A stretch of 64,000 nt of DNA from Aerococcus viridans (GCF_002871935.1 NZ_PNHQ01000009.1:1-64000), one strand, 5' to 3'. Counted from the stretch's first letter, positions 19,622 through 28,145 are shown. Numbers and translations are program-made. The notes: generated from the letters alone by a model not told the origin.

Positions 19622-20138
19622 AGACTATAAAATTGAAAAAATGAGCATTTTAGCTATGATGATTGCCATGGATGTTGTCTTATCCCCCTTATTACGGGTT
19701 GAAGGTATTGCACCTATGTCGAGTGTCATGAATGTGATTGCAGCAGTTTTGATGGGACCGGTATATGGCACCTTGATGGCCTTATCATGTGGTATTCTCA
19801 GAATGATATTGTTTGGGATTCCACCTTTAGCATTAACAGGTGCAGTCTTTGGTGCTTTTCTATCTGGTATTGGCTATCGATTAACAAGTAAATACTTAGC
19901 TGCAATTATAGGAGAATTTATCGGTACCGGTTTGGTTGGTTCACTCCTCTCTTACCCGGTAATGGTATGGTTTACAGGGTCTGCTCAGGGTATGTATTGG
20001 TTTGTATATACACCTAGATTTATCATCGGTGCACTTTCTGGATCGATAATGGCTTATTTTATTTTGATCAGACTCGATAAGTTAGCATATATCCAGCACG
20101 TGAAAGGCATATTTTGGCCTACAATTAAAAAAATTTAG
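19614..20138 (+). CDS. thiW: ThiW-type ECF substrate-specific protein (thiazole precursor)
   Basis: A 174-residue membrane protein with about five hydrophobic segments, resembling ThiW, a predicted energy-coupling-factor S component linked to TPP riboswitches and thought to import the thiazole moiety of thiamine. EKMSILAMMIAMDVVLSPLLRVEGIAPMSS and the GPVYGTLMALSCGILRM segment resemble the family. It overlaps the end of tenA by 8 bp and is last in the riboswitch-controlled operon. It needs an ECF energising module, either a housekeeping one elsewhere or possibly YkoCD. Substrate is family-based inference. Confidence 0.82.
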   Translation: MIKDYKIEKMSILAMMIAMDVVLSPLLRVEGIAPMSSVMNVIAAVLMGPVYGTLMALSCGILRMILFGIPPLALTGAVFGAFLSGIGYRLTSKYLAAIIGEFIGTGLVGSLLSYPVMVWFTGSAQGMYWFVYTPRFIIGALSGSIMAYFILIRLDKLAYIQHVKGIFWPTIKKI

Positions 20139-20155
20139 TCCGTTTATCCTGAAAT

Positions 20156-20336
20156 CAAAAAGAAGGTGAGACAAAAGTCGTATAGAATTGACGTACTGAA
20201 CCAAAAGGCGAACAATAATGAAATATTATTGGAGACATTTGGGCAGTATCGGACAATGCTGACTTTTGGAACCCAATGATAAACGTTCTTATATAGCAAA
20301 GAGAGGCTGGGACATTTTTGTATCAGCCTCTTTTTT
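20156..20336 (+). repeat. Dispersed structured repeat, copy 1
   Basis: A 181-bp unit that recurs at 28191-28370 in the same orientation with roughly 14 differences (over 90% identity by eye). It starts CAAAAAGAAGGTGAGACAAA. A perfect 8-bp long-range pairing joins CAAAAGTC (20172-20179) to GACTTTTG (20261-20268); inside is AATAAT/ATTATT. It ends in a terminator-like hairpin, GAGGCTG/CAGCCTC plus T-tract, at about 20302-20336. It lies between the convergent thiW operon and the DJ-1 gene. Confidence 0.9.
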
Positions 20337-20528
20337 GATTTGAAATATGAGGATTAATCTTGATTAAATACAGGGAAGACTTTACTATCACCATAATCGG
20401 CAATCTTTTCCATATTTCTAAAATTGTTACAAGCATATCCTACACCTTAAAGTCTACTTTAGGTCAAAGCAGAAGTTCTATATTTCCTAAAATGCTACGT
20501 TGAATACTCATTTATACCTTTAAATAAA
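20337..20528. other. Gap with a possible gene remnant on the minus strand
   Basis: Read on the minus strand, about 20357-20449 gives a coherent tail, GVGYACNNFRNMEKIADYGD and onward to a TAA, and about 20468-20512 gives MSIQRSILGNIELLL before a stop. These look like scraps of a decayed gene, but I recognise no family. Nothing else is visible. Confidence 0.3.
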
Positions 20529-20560
20529 AAAGCGCTGCACCGGTTTTGGTGCAACGCTTT
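20529..20560 (-). terminator. Intrinsic terminator of the DJ-1/PfpI gene
   Basis: The stem AAAGCGCTGCACC / GGTGCAACGCTTT (one mismatch) is followed on the minus strand by a T-rich tract. It lies 33 bp past the stop of the minus-strand gene. Confidence 0.85.
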
Positions 20561-20592
20561 GCTTAGCATCATGCGATAAAATTTATGCTATC

Positions 20593-21108
20593 TTATTTTA
20601 GTGCATCGACAATAGCTTGATCAAATGCAGGTAAGTCTTCAGGTGTTCGACTTGAAATTAATTTACCAGCTTCATCGATCACAACTTCTTTATCATAGAA
20701 ATTTGCACCAGCATTTTTCACATCAATGGCCACTTGTTTCACTGCGGTAATGTCTTTACCTTTTAAGGTTTCGGCATTTACCAATAATTGAGGACCATGG
20801 CAGATAGTGAAAATCCATTTGTTGTTGCTGTCAAAATGACGTACAAATTCTAACATGCTGTCATATTTACGTAATTGGTCAGGCGAATAGCCACCAGGAA
20901 TTAATAAGGCATCGAAATCTTTCGCTTCTACTTCATCGATAGATTTTTCAATGGTTACCTCAGTTCCTTCAGCTTTCCCACGAACAGTTTCACCAGCTTT
21001 CATTCCGATGGTGACGACTTCGTGTCCAGCTGCTTCTAAAGCTTTCTTTGGTTCAGTATATTCAGAATCTTCAAATAAGTTAGCCAATACAGTTGCAATT
21101 CTTGCCAT
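20593..21108 (-). CDS. DJ-1/PfpI-family protein
   Basis: A 171-residue protein of the type 1 glutamine amidotransferase-like DJ-1/PfpI group, which includes stress proteases and deglycases such as YraA and YfkM. The nucleophile elbow FTICHGPQLL carries the Cys-His pair (about residues 103-104), and the upstream DFDALLIPGGYSPDQLR supplies the conserved Glu/Asp region. The length equals that of the PfpI subfamily. It has AAGGAGG upstream, its own promoter and its own terminator, so it is monocistronic. The precise activity is not assignable. Confidence 0.88.
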   Translation of the reverse strand: MARIATVLANLFEDSEYTEPKKALEAAGHEVVTIGMKAGETVRGKAEGTEVTIEKSIDEVEAKDFDALLIPGGYSPDQLRKYDSMLEFVRHFDSNNKWIFTICHGPQLLVNAETLKGKDITAVKQVAIDVKNAGANFYDKEVVIDEAGKLISSRTPEDLPAFDQAIVDALK

Positions 21109-21141
21109 AATTTATAGCCTCCTTAAAGCTTTGACACTTAT

Positions 21142-21170
21142 ATACTAAAGGATATATTTATATCATGCAA
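21142..21170 (-). promoter_or_regulatory. Promoter of the DJ-1/PfpI gene
   Basis: On the minus strand TTGCAT, a 17-bp spacer and TAGTAT are followed after about 30 bases by the AAGGAGG ribosome binding site of the gene. Confidence 0.6.
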
Positions 21171-21373
21171 AGGAAACGAATTATAAACGTATTTGCCCTC
21201 TATAATGAATAAGCGCTTAAAATTATTTATTTGCCCATTATTGAGTAATTAATTAGATGTATAGGTCAATATAGTTTAAGTATTCAACTTTCTAGCTGTG
21301 ATTGCAGCGCTATATCTAATAATATTTCTTGGTTAAAGTCAGCGTTAAATGAATAGATTCTTTTTCTAATAAA

Positions 21374-22027
21374 TTAGGATGGTGAATTTTCTAAGAGTGT
21401 AGACCATTTGTCTTGGATCTTCTTGGCAACGATCTCTTGATCACTACTAGTTAGGATATCGTATTGGCTAACATCAATAGCCATTTTAGCTGAATGGTCA
21501 TAGTTTTCGTACCATTCATCGTATAGGGTGTGCAGTTGCTTATAGTAGGCTAGTAAATCTGGTCGACCTTCTATTTGTTCGTATGGACGACCACGACGCT
21601 TGATTTTCTCAAGGATTAAATCGAAAGGCGCATGTAAGTAAACAAGTAATTCTGGTGATTGGTTGGTTGATTCTGAAATAATACGAACATCATCCATCAT
21701 ATTGGCTAATAAATCTTGATATAATTCCCATTCTACATCTGATATATTGCCGTTCATATTATTTACCTGCGTAAATAAAGCATCTTCATAAATTGACCGG
21801 TCTAAGATTGCACGTTCATATGTCATCCCGCGTTTAATACTTTTAACGCGTTGGTTTAAAAAGTAAATCTGCAGTGAAAAAGCATATTTCGTTGGTTCGT
21901 TGTAGTATGCATCCAAAATTGGATTTTCTGATACTTCCTCAAAAAGAGGTTCTGCTTGAAATATTTCTGCCATATGGTTGGTATAGGTTGTCTTACCAAC
22001 ACCGATCATGCCTGCCATGGTAATCAT
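21374..22027 (-). CDS. Deoxynucleoside kinase (dAK/dGK type)
   Basis: A 217-residue deoxynucleoside kinase phosphorylating salvaged deoxynucleosides in the cytoplasm. The P-loop is GMIGVGKTTYT near the N-terminus, the DRS motif appears in AILDRSIYEDALF, and the lid arginines lie in KIKRRGRPYEQ. Start at 22027 (ITMAGMIG) is preferred since GAAGGAG lies nine bases upstream; the frame's first ATG at 22045 contains that ribosome binding site. An extended -10 (TGCTATAAT, -10 at 22062-22067) precedes it. The sequence ATTGCTCC/GGAGCAAT forms an inverted repeat covering -10 and ribosome binding site. A second kinase is encoded at 29645-30319. Which base each prefers cannot be read from sequence. Confidence 0.88.
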   Translation of the reverse strand: MITMAGMIGVGKTTYTNHMAEIFQAEPLFEEVSENPILDAYYNEPTKYAFSLQIYFLNQRVKSIKRGMTYERAILDRSIYEDALFTQVNNMNGNISDVEWELYQDLLANMMDDVRIISESTNQSPELLVYLHAPFDLILEKIKRRGRPYEQIEGRPDLLAYYKQLHTLYDEWYENYDHSAKMAIDVSQYDILTSSDQEIVAKKIQDKWSTLLENSPS

Positions 22028-22195
22028 ATTCAATTGCTCCTTCATCTAATTAGTCGGAGCAATTATAGCATAAATTTGACCTGACTTGGATAAAGAGACT
22101 TGTTGAAAAGGATACGTTTACATGGTAAATGACCGCTTTATTCTTTGATGACCTATGGTACAATAGCCGTGGATTATGAGAAAGGGTGGGTCAAG

Positions 22196-22972
22196 ATGGT
22201 AGATTTAAATAAGAAAATATTAGAAACTGCCTTGTTAGCTGGGCAAATTATGACAGAAAGTAATGCAGAATCATATCGTGTTGAAGATACGATGAACCGT
22301 ATTTTAACAACATCAAATGCAGCATATGCCGTGGCAATCTCGCTTTCAACAGGTTTATATATAACCCTTGATGACCCATCTTTTGAAGGTTCTGGGTTTA
22401 CTGGTATTAAGAGAATTACACGCCGTTCTAACAATTTAAATAAAATTACCCAAGTGAATCATATTTCACGTGAATTGACTTCCGGTAATATGTCAATTGA
22501 CGAAGCTTATGAGCGGTTACAGGTTATTCGATTCCATCAGCCGCAATATTCAAAATTACAAGTATCCATTGGGGTAGTTGGTTTAGCTGCAGCCTTCTCT
22601 TTCCTTTTTGGGGGCGGTATTAACGAATTAATCATGAGTACAATGAATGGTTTTATTTTAGCCTTATTATACCGTCTAGAAGATAAATACTATATTAGTG
22701 AAGGCTTTTCAAATATTATTCAAGCACTTGTTGTAACAGTGGCTGCTTATTTAATGCAAGCCTATGTATTATCGAATACAGATATCAATATTGTAATTAT
22801 TTCTACATTGATGCCAATGGTTCCAGGTACAGCCATAACGAACTCCTTACGAGATATTTTTCATGAGGATTACATTGCGGGTGTTTCTAGAGCAACAGAG
22901 GCCTTCTTGAACGCCTTAATGATTGCCTTAGGCGCTGCACTGGGTCTGGCGTTGATCGGAGGTTTATATTAA
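22196..22972 (+). CDS. ThrE-family exporter, N-terminal-domain subunit
   Basis: A protein of 258 residues matching the DUF1212/ThrE N-terminal half of threonine/serine exporters. AGQIMTESNAESYRVEDTMNRIL is the typical start of the soluble part, followed by about five hydrophobic helices from residue 125, including LMPMVPGTAITNSLRDIFHEDY, a family hallmark. Start at ATG 22196 with GGGTGGG upstream is chosen; the frame is open to 22145, but that region holds a plausible promoter -10 (TACAAT). Its stop overlaps the start of the C-terminal subunit, forming a split two-gene exporter. Confidence 0.85.
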   Translation: MVDLNKKILETALLAGQIMTESNAESYRVEDTMNRILTTSNAAYAVAISLSTGLYITLDDPSFEGSGFTGIKRITRRSNNLNKITQVNHISRELTSGNMSIDEAYERLQVIRFHQPQYSKLQVSIGVVGLAAAFSFLFGGGINELIMSTMNGFILALLYRLEDKYYISEGFSNIIQALVVTVAAYLMQAYVLSNTDINIVIISTLMPMVPGTAITNSLRDIFHEDYIAGVSRATEAFLNALMIALGAALGLALIGGLY

Positions 22973-23496
22973 TGACTACAATGGATATTATTTTCCAACT
23001 AATAGGTGCTTATGGGGTAGGTTTGTTCGCAATTTTAACGATTGAAGGGCCACGAAAAGTTTTATTTTGGACACCTTTCATTAATGTTGCTGGTTGGGCT
23101 AGTTATTTGATAAGTTTACATATTGGTGGTTTTTCAATAACAATGGCGACTTATTTTGGTTCTTTGGTTATTGCGTTAATCTCTCAAATGTATGCACGTA
23201 TTTTCAGAGAACCGGTAACAGTTTTCTTTATTCCAGCGTTCTTCCTCTTTGTGCCAGGAGGGGGCATGTATCGAACGGCGTTAGCGTTTATTCAAGGAGA
23301 TACAGCTCAAGGCCTTACTGAACTAGGAGGTACACTATTTACTGCCTTGGCGATTGCGCTTGCAGTTTATACATCAGATACTTTTATACAAATTATTAAT
23401 AAACAAAAGTTCCCAAAATTTATCCGGAAAAACTACCGTGTGATACCTAAAGTAGGGAAGAAAAGTGAAAAGAAAATCGAGAAAAAGATTAAATAG
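22972..23496 (+). CDS. ThrE-family exporter, C-terminal-domain subunit (DUF3815)
   Basis: A 174-residue membrane protein with about five helices, equal to the C-terminal half of ThrE. The segments LISQMYARIFREPVTVFFIPAFFLFVPGGGMYRTAL carry the family pattern. It starts within the stop of the preceding gene (TAATG), so the two are translationally coupled and probably form a complex. A highly basic tail (KKSEKKIEKKIK) ends the protein. Likely role is export of threonine, serine or a related small molecule; the substrate is inferred from the family. Confidence 0.85.
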   Translation: MTTMDIIFQLIGAYGVGLFAILTIEGPRKVLFWTPFINVAGWASYLISLHIGGFSITMATYFGSLVIALISQMYARIFREPVTVFFIPAFFLFVPGGGMYRTALAFIQGDTAQGLTELGGTLFTALAIALAVYTSDTFIQIINKQKFPKFIRKNYRVIPKVGKKSEKKIEKKIK

Positions 23497-23572
23497 ATTA
23501 GACTTATTTCTATATAATAATTCGAAATAAGCTGACAGCGGATGGCCATTTCAATTTTAGGACGTATGTGAT

Positions 23573-23600
23573 TTGTCACTGCGTCTTTTTCTATTATAAT
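23573..23600 (+). promoter_or_regulatory. Promoter of the lipoprotein hydrolase gene
   Basis: TTGTCA (23573-23578), a 16-bp spacer and TATAAT (23595-23600). It overlaps an imperfect hairpin with T-tract (GACG...CGTC, 23561-23590) that may end the thrE transcript. Confidence 0.55.
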
Positions 23601-23623
23601 GATAGAAAAGAGGGGGAGTCAGT

Positions 23624-24805
23624 ATGGAAAACTGGTTTATATTGTTGGTAACCAGTATTGTACTTACTGGTTGTGGGTTCAATCACCAGGATACGGGTGT
23701 AGATTTGGATACGGCGAATGTTGGTGAAGAAGTTTCTAGCTTGGATGAAGAGGAGAACTTTTTCACGGAAGCTTTTGGGGCCAATGGAGAAGAGGTATTG
23801 AAGCAATTTAATGTAAAAGAGGCTGATTTACCGGCGGTTGAACTAAGAGATTCAGGCATTCAAGAGAGTCATTTTTTGCGTTTGAATGGGCTAGACCAGT
23901 ATGTGTATGAGGTGGGTCAGGGTGAGGGCTTACCGGTGGTGATCTTTCTTCATGGAGGACCAGGATTTTCATATACGGACCAGGCGGATACTTTGGCAGG
24001 TTTATATGATCAAGTGAATATACTTTTTTGGGATCAGATTGGTGCAGGAAAAACGTATGAAGCTAATCCAAGTGCAGAACCTAATATAATCGATTTACAG
24101 GCTTCTTTAACAGATTTAGTTGCTTATACCAAGGCCCGTTATGGGGTTGATCGAGTGGGTATTATTGGTCATTCATGGGGGGCAGCATTAGGGGCTTCTT
24201 ATGTGCTTGACTATCCAGATGATGTGGCTTTTTATGTGGGCATTGGACAAGTGGTAACGCCAGTTGAGGATGAGGCAGTGGCTTTAAGTCAGACGCGCGA
24301 ATTGGCGACAAGCTTAGGACGTCAAGATCTACTTGATCAATTAAGTGAGATTTCAACTGACTATCCTAATCCAAATGATTTTTTGACTTTAGCTTATGAG
24401 GCAGCGATTTTACGGTCAGTTCAGCGTGAATTAGGGTTTGGAACAGCTGATTTTGTCCAATATTTACCTTTATTGTTAACCAATAAGATAGATAAACTAT
24501 CTGAAAATGATCAGGAAATGCTAGACCGTATGCTACTTAACCAGCGTTTGTATCGAGAGTTATTGGCGATAGATATCTATGCAAGGGACCTCGAATTGAG
24601 TGTGCCATTTTATCTAATTTCTGGGGAAAATGATATCCAAGTACCAAAAATTCAGTCAGAAAAATTAATTGAAAGGGTTCAAGCACCGACAAAAGAAATG
24701 ATCATTATACCGGATGCGGGGCATACCCCAATGATCGATCAAGAAAAGGACTTTATACAATCGCTAACAACCATTATAAACCGGACATTTTCGGCAAATG
24801 GATGA
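23624..24805 (+). CDS. Lipoprotein alpha/beta hydrolase (proline iminopeptidase-like, S33)
   Basis: A 393-residue secreted lipoprotein. The signal peptide ends in the lipobox LTGC (Cys at residue 17), so it should be anchored outside the membrane. A linker rich in Asp/Glu leads to an alpha/beta hydrolase domain from about residue 85. HGGPGFS forms the oxyanion segment as in prolyl aminopeptidases, GHSWGAALG holds the nucleophile Ser (about residue 183), and GENDIQVP and AGHTPMID supply the acid and His. It may act on extracellular peptides or esters. It is unusual for S33 enzymes, which are mostly cytoplasmic, to carry a lipobox. Overlapping extended frame downstream is not used. Confidence 0.82.
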   Translation: MENWFILLVTSIVLTGCGFNHQDTGVDLDTANVGEEVSSLDEEENFFTEAFGANGEEVLKQFNVKEADLPAVELRDSGIQESHFLRLNGLDQYVYEVGQGEGLPVVIFLHGGPGFSYTDQADTLAGLYDQVNILFWDQIGAGKTYEANPSAEPNIIDLQASLTDLVAYTKARYGVDRVGIIGHSWGAALGASYVLDYPDDVAFYVGIGQVVTPVEDEAVALSQTRELATSLGRQDLLDQLSEISTDYPNPNDFLTLAYEAAILRSVQRELGFGTADFVQYLPLLLTNKIDKLSENDQEMLDRMLLNQRLYRELLAIDIYARDLELSVPFYLISGENDIQVPKIQSEKLIERVQAPTKEMIIIPDAGHTPMIDQEKDFIQSLTTIINRTFSANG

Positions 24806-24875
24806 TTATTTTTTACCAATATTTATGCTAAAATGTATACAGACAAATCTATACAATAATATGCGGAGGATAAAT

Positions 24876-25700
24876 ATGACCAAGCAATTGATTCCAAACG
24901 GCGGTAATTGTTTAGCTTCAGTAGCCCTACTTGAAGGTAAGCAACCATTATTATGGGCCTTCCGTGAAAAGAGCTTGATGCCAAGTGATAGTGGTTGGCG
25001 TTTTTTTGCTGCGACGGATACGCAAACTGAAATTATGGACGGAAAGAGTGTACTTCTTGTCGATATTAATAAAGTCGCTGAACTGGAACCAACTGTAGCG
25101 GGTATTTATTGGTATCCAGAAGGAGCTGATTTTCAATTAGCCAGTAAAGATGGCAACAAATATTTCGTGTACAACGATACCTTTGAAAGAGTTGTACCGG
25201 CAACTAACTATAAAGACTTACCTCATTCGTCAAAAGTCTTCGCGCAACATTTTAATGAGGCTACAACAATATCAAGCCCTAATGCTATGGCTGAAAGTTT
25301 ACAATTATCAGCTGAAAAAGTAGATATGCTGAAACTATTAGATTTAATGCATACAAACGATGCAGGAAATCTATCAGATATAGAAATTTTTATGAATGCT
25401 GGCCTATTATTTGGCTTCGTAGCTATGCGAAATAAATCCCTGCATATGACCTTATCAGATGGGCAATTGGATGATATCGTGGGCATCATGATGGATTACT
25501 TTAATCTAAACCGAGAGAAAGCCAATGCTTATGTTTACCATTATACTAACTTAAAGCACGATGGGACAGCGGTTGCTGAACAACAATTGACGATGTATGG
25601 GGGCAAAATGTATGAGTGGTTAAATGTTGACGACTTTCATGCAATCAAAAATGAGTATGCCAACCTCGTGATGCATCATCGCAAAGCCAAAATGGTTTAG
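24876..25700 (+). CDS. DUF2185 domain protein with unknown C-terminal domain
   Basis: A 274-residue cytoplasmic protein. Residues about 10-95 match the DUF2185/Imm33-like domain: GGNCLASVALLEGKQPLLWAF, then SGWRFFAATDTQTEIMDG and the ELEPTVAGIYWYPEGADFQL block. DUF2185 has been linked to polymorphic-toxin immunity in other bacteria, but no toxin gene lies nearby. The remaining 170 residues are not recognised; they look mainly helical. The ATG at 24876 has GGAGG nine bases upstream; a longer frame start at 24798 overlaps the lipoprotein gene and is not used. lrgA follows 28 bp later. Confidence 0.65.
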   Translation: MTKQLIPNGGNCLASVALLEGKQPLLWAFREKSLMPSDSGWRFFAATDTQTEIMDGKSVLLVDINKVAELEPTVAGIYWYPEGADFQLASKDGNKYFVYNDTFERVVPATNYKDLPHSSKVFAQHFNEATTISSPNAMAESLQLSAEKVDMLKLLDLMHTNDAGNLSDIEIFMNAGLLFGFVAMRNKSLHMTLSDGQLDDIVGIMMDYFNLNREKANAYVYHYTNLKHDGTAVAEQQLTMYGGKMYEWLNVDDFHAIKNEYANLVMHHRKAKMV

Positions 25701-25728
25701 CGGATTTTACAGAATGGAGCGTTAAAAA

Positions 25729-26097
25729 GTGAAGTATCTCAAGCAAGCTTTTATTATTATTATGATTACTTTAATCGCTGAAGTATTATCACACACATTA
25801 CCTTTACCATTGCCAGCCTCGATTTACGGCATGCTGATATTATTTGTCTGCTTAATGACTGGTGTGATTAAGCTGGAACAAGTTGAAAATGTTGGTGAAT
25901 GGTTAATCGCTGTGATGCCTGCCATGTTCGTAGTGCCAGGTGCGGGTTTTATTACCTCTTGGTCAAGTTTACAGCCGCATTTGTTATCTTGGTCAGTGAT
26001 TATTTCGGTGACAACTATTCTTGTAATGATCGTTGCTGGTCTTATAGCGCAATCACTACAAAAACGTCAGAATGCTAAGAACGGAGGAGAAAAATAA
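25729..26097 (+). CDS. lrgA: LrgA/CidA holin-like protein
   Basis: A 122-residue membrane protein with four predicted helices of the LrgA/CidA family. The segment TLPLPLPASIYGMLILFVCLM carries the conserved LPIPxSVxGM pattern, and MPAMFVVPGAGFI follows. These proteins modulate murein hydrolase activity and, with LrgB, have been tied to overflow-metabolite (pyruvate) transport. The start is GTG with GGAG about ten bases upstream. It overlaps lrgB by one base. No lytSR two-component genes are next to it, unlike in staphylococci. Confidence 0.9.
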   Translation: MKYLKQAFIIIMITLIAEVLSHTLPLPLPASIYGMLILFVCLMTGVIKLEQVENVGEWLIAVMPAMFVVPGAGFITSWSSLQPHLLSWSVIISVTTILVMIVAGLIAQSLQKRQNAKNGGEK

Positions 26098-26789
26098 TGA
26101 ATAGTTTATTTGATTTATTCCCCTCGTTTGGCTTATTCCTAACTTTAGGTGTATATATGATTGCCATGTGGATAAACAAGAAATTAAAATCACCGATTGC
26201 TAACCCATTGTTAATCGCAGTGATTTTAATTATTGCGATCTTAGTTATTGGCAAGGTGAATGTGCCTGTTTATCAAGAGAGTGCGAGCTTTGTGTCTTAT
26301 CTGTTAACACCAGCAACGATATCTTTAGCGATTCCAGTATATAAACAACGACACATTTTAAAAGAAAATTTCTGGACAATTATCATTACAGTTGTGGTAG
26401 CGATGATTACAGCTGTTGCGAGTGTCTTGATTGTTGCGCTTATCTTTAATATGGAGGAAGAAATTTTACGTTCGGTATTATCTAAATCAGTAACAACAGC
26501 GATCGCTATTGATATTACCGAAATTATTGGTGGTATTACACCAATCATTGTCGGTTCAGTTGTTTTGACGGGTATCTTTGGTGTTGTGGTGAACGAATGG
26601 ATCTTCAAACTGCTAAAAATTGATTCATATTTTGCACGTGGTTTAGCTATGGGGACTTCAAGTCACGCCATGGGTACAGCAGAATCAATGAAAATTAATG
26701 AACTTCAAGGTGCAATGTCTAGTATCGCCATGGTAATATCTGGTATTGTGATTGCTATTTTAGTACCAATCGTCGCAGGTTTCCTATAA
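26097..26789 (+). CDS. lrgB: LrgB family membrane protein
   Basis: A 230-residue polytopic membrane protein, the usual partner of LrgA/CidA. TPATISLAIPVYKQ, SKSVTTAIAIDITEIIGG and the glycine-rich MGTSSHAMGTAESMKINELQGAMSS segment are the family landmarks. GGAGG lies before the ATG, which overlaps the lrgA stop. A terminator 34 bp after the stop closes the operon. Confidence 0.92.
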   Translation: MNSLFDLFPSFGLFLTLGVYMIAMWINKKLKSPIANPLLIAVILIIAILVIGKVNVPVYQESASFVSYLLTPATISLAIPVYKQRHILKENFWTIIITVVVAMITAVASVLIVALIFNMEEEILRSVLSKSVTTAIAIDITEIIGGITPIIVGSVVLTGIFGVVVNEWIFKLLKIDSYFARGLAMGTSSHAMGTAESMKINELQGAMSSIAMVISGIVIAILVPIVAGFL

Positions 26790-26823
26790 GAATAGGGAAG
26801 TATTAATGACTACATATATTTCC

Positions 26824-26855
26824 AAAAGTGTTGTCTATTTTGGACGACACTTTTT
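26824..26855 (+). terminator. Intrinsic terminator after lrgAB
   Basis: The 12-bp stem AAAAGTGTTGTC / GACGACACTTTT (one G-T pair) runs into TTTTT. From 26856 to 27040 I see only AT-rich sequence without a clear operator. Confidence 0.85.
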
Positions 26856-27049
26856 ATTTGTCTCTAAAAGGCAAAAAACAAAATTAGATTTATTCTCATT
26901 TTATTGGAAATATACTACCCTTTTTCTCATAAATAGTGTTAAACTTATAGCATATTGATGCATTGTATGACGGATCTATTCATGAAGATAAATGCTATCT
27001 AAACCGACATAAATTGCACATAAACACATGATTTGAAAGGATGAGCAAC

Positions 27050-28069
27050 ATGACAGTAGATATCAAATGGGCAGAATTAGGTTTTGAATATATGAACTTG
27101 CCATACCGTTGGCGTGCCTATTGGAAAGATGGCGAATGGTATAAGAGTGGTTTGGAAACTGAAAATACGATTCAGATTGAAGAAGGGGCACCAATCTTAC
27201 ATTATGGACAAGGCGCTTTTGAAGGGTTGAAGGCATTTAAAACAAAAGAAGGTGATATCCAAATCTTTCGTCCTGACCAAAATGCGAAACGTTTAAATGC
27301 ATCAGCAGCCCGTTTAGTGATGCCTGAAGTACCAGAAGAAGACTTTATTCACGCGGTTAAAGAAGTAGTTAAAGCCAATGCCGAATATGTGCCACCATAT
27401 GGTACAGGTGCATCATTCTATCTTCGTCCAACTTTAATTGGCGTAGGAGACAATATTGGTGTACATGCAGCAAAAGAATATATCTTTACAGTATTTGCCA
27501 TGCCTGTTGGTCCTTACTTCAAGGGTGGAATGGTGCCAACAGCCTTTACAACATCTGAATTTGATCGTGCGGCACCTCATGGTACAGGTGCAGCGAAGGT
27601 TGGCGGAAATTATGCGGGTAGTTTACAACCAGGTATCGAAGCCAGAGAAAAAGGTTATTCTGACGTTGTATATTTAGATCCGGCTACACATACAAAAATT
27701 GAAGAAGTAGGTTCTGCAAACTTCTTTGGGATTGAAAAAGATACCAATAAATTTGTAACCCCTAAGTCTCCTTCAATCTTACCGTCAATCACTAAGTATT
27801 CATTACTTTGGTTAGCTCAACATCGTTTAGGCTTAGAAGTTGAAGAGGGCGATGTGTATATTGATGATTTAGACCGCTTTAGTGAAGCAGGAGCATGTGG
27901 TACAGCGGCTGTCATTTCACCAGTATCATTTATTACGCATAACGACCATAAACATGTATTCTATTCAGAAACTGAAGTAGGCCCAATCACAAAAAAATTG
28001 TATGATGAATTAGTGGGCATTCAAAATGGTGACGTTGAAGCACCTGAAGGTTGGATTGTTAAAGTTTAA
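27050..28069 (+). CDS. ilvE: Branched-chain amino acid aminotransferase
   Basis: A 339-residue PLP-dependent enzyme of fold type IV that interconverts leucine, isoleucine and valine with their 2-oxo acids. HYGQGAFEGLKAFKT is the family signature near residue 60, and the PLP lysine lies in GAAKVGGNYAGSLQPG. ATG 27050 is favoured because AAAGGA lies nine bases before it, whereas ATG 27041 nearly touches the ribosome binding site. No other branched-chain biosynthesis genes are nearby, which suggests a catabolic or balancing role. It is followed by its own terminator. Confidence 0.94.
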   Translation: MTVDIKWAELGFEYMNLPYRWRAYWKDGEWYKSGLETENTIQIEEGAPILHYGQGAFEGLKAFKTKEGDIQIFRPDQNAKRLNASAARLVMPEVPEEDFIHAVKEVVKANAEYVPPYGTGASFYLRPTLIGVGDNIGVHAAKEYIFTVFAMPVGPYFKGGMVPTAFTTSEFDRAAPHGTGAAKVGGNYAGSLQPGIEAREKGYSDVVYLDPATHTKIEEVGSANFFGIEKDTNKFVTPKSPSILPSITKYSLLWLAQHRLGLEVEEGDVYIDDLDRFSEAGACGTAAVISPVSFITHNDHKHVFYSETEVGPITKKLYDELVGIQNGDVEAPEGWIVKV

Positions 28070-28145
28070 ATCAGACTAGAACGATCAATAGTGATTAGCC
28101 TATTAAAAAAATGAATTGTTTGTTTGATTTTGAATGAAATATTAA

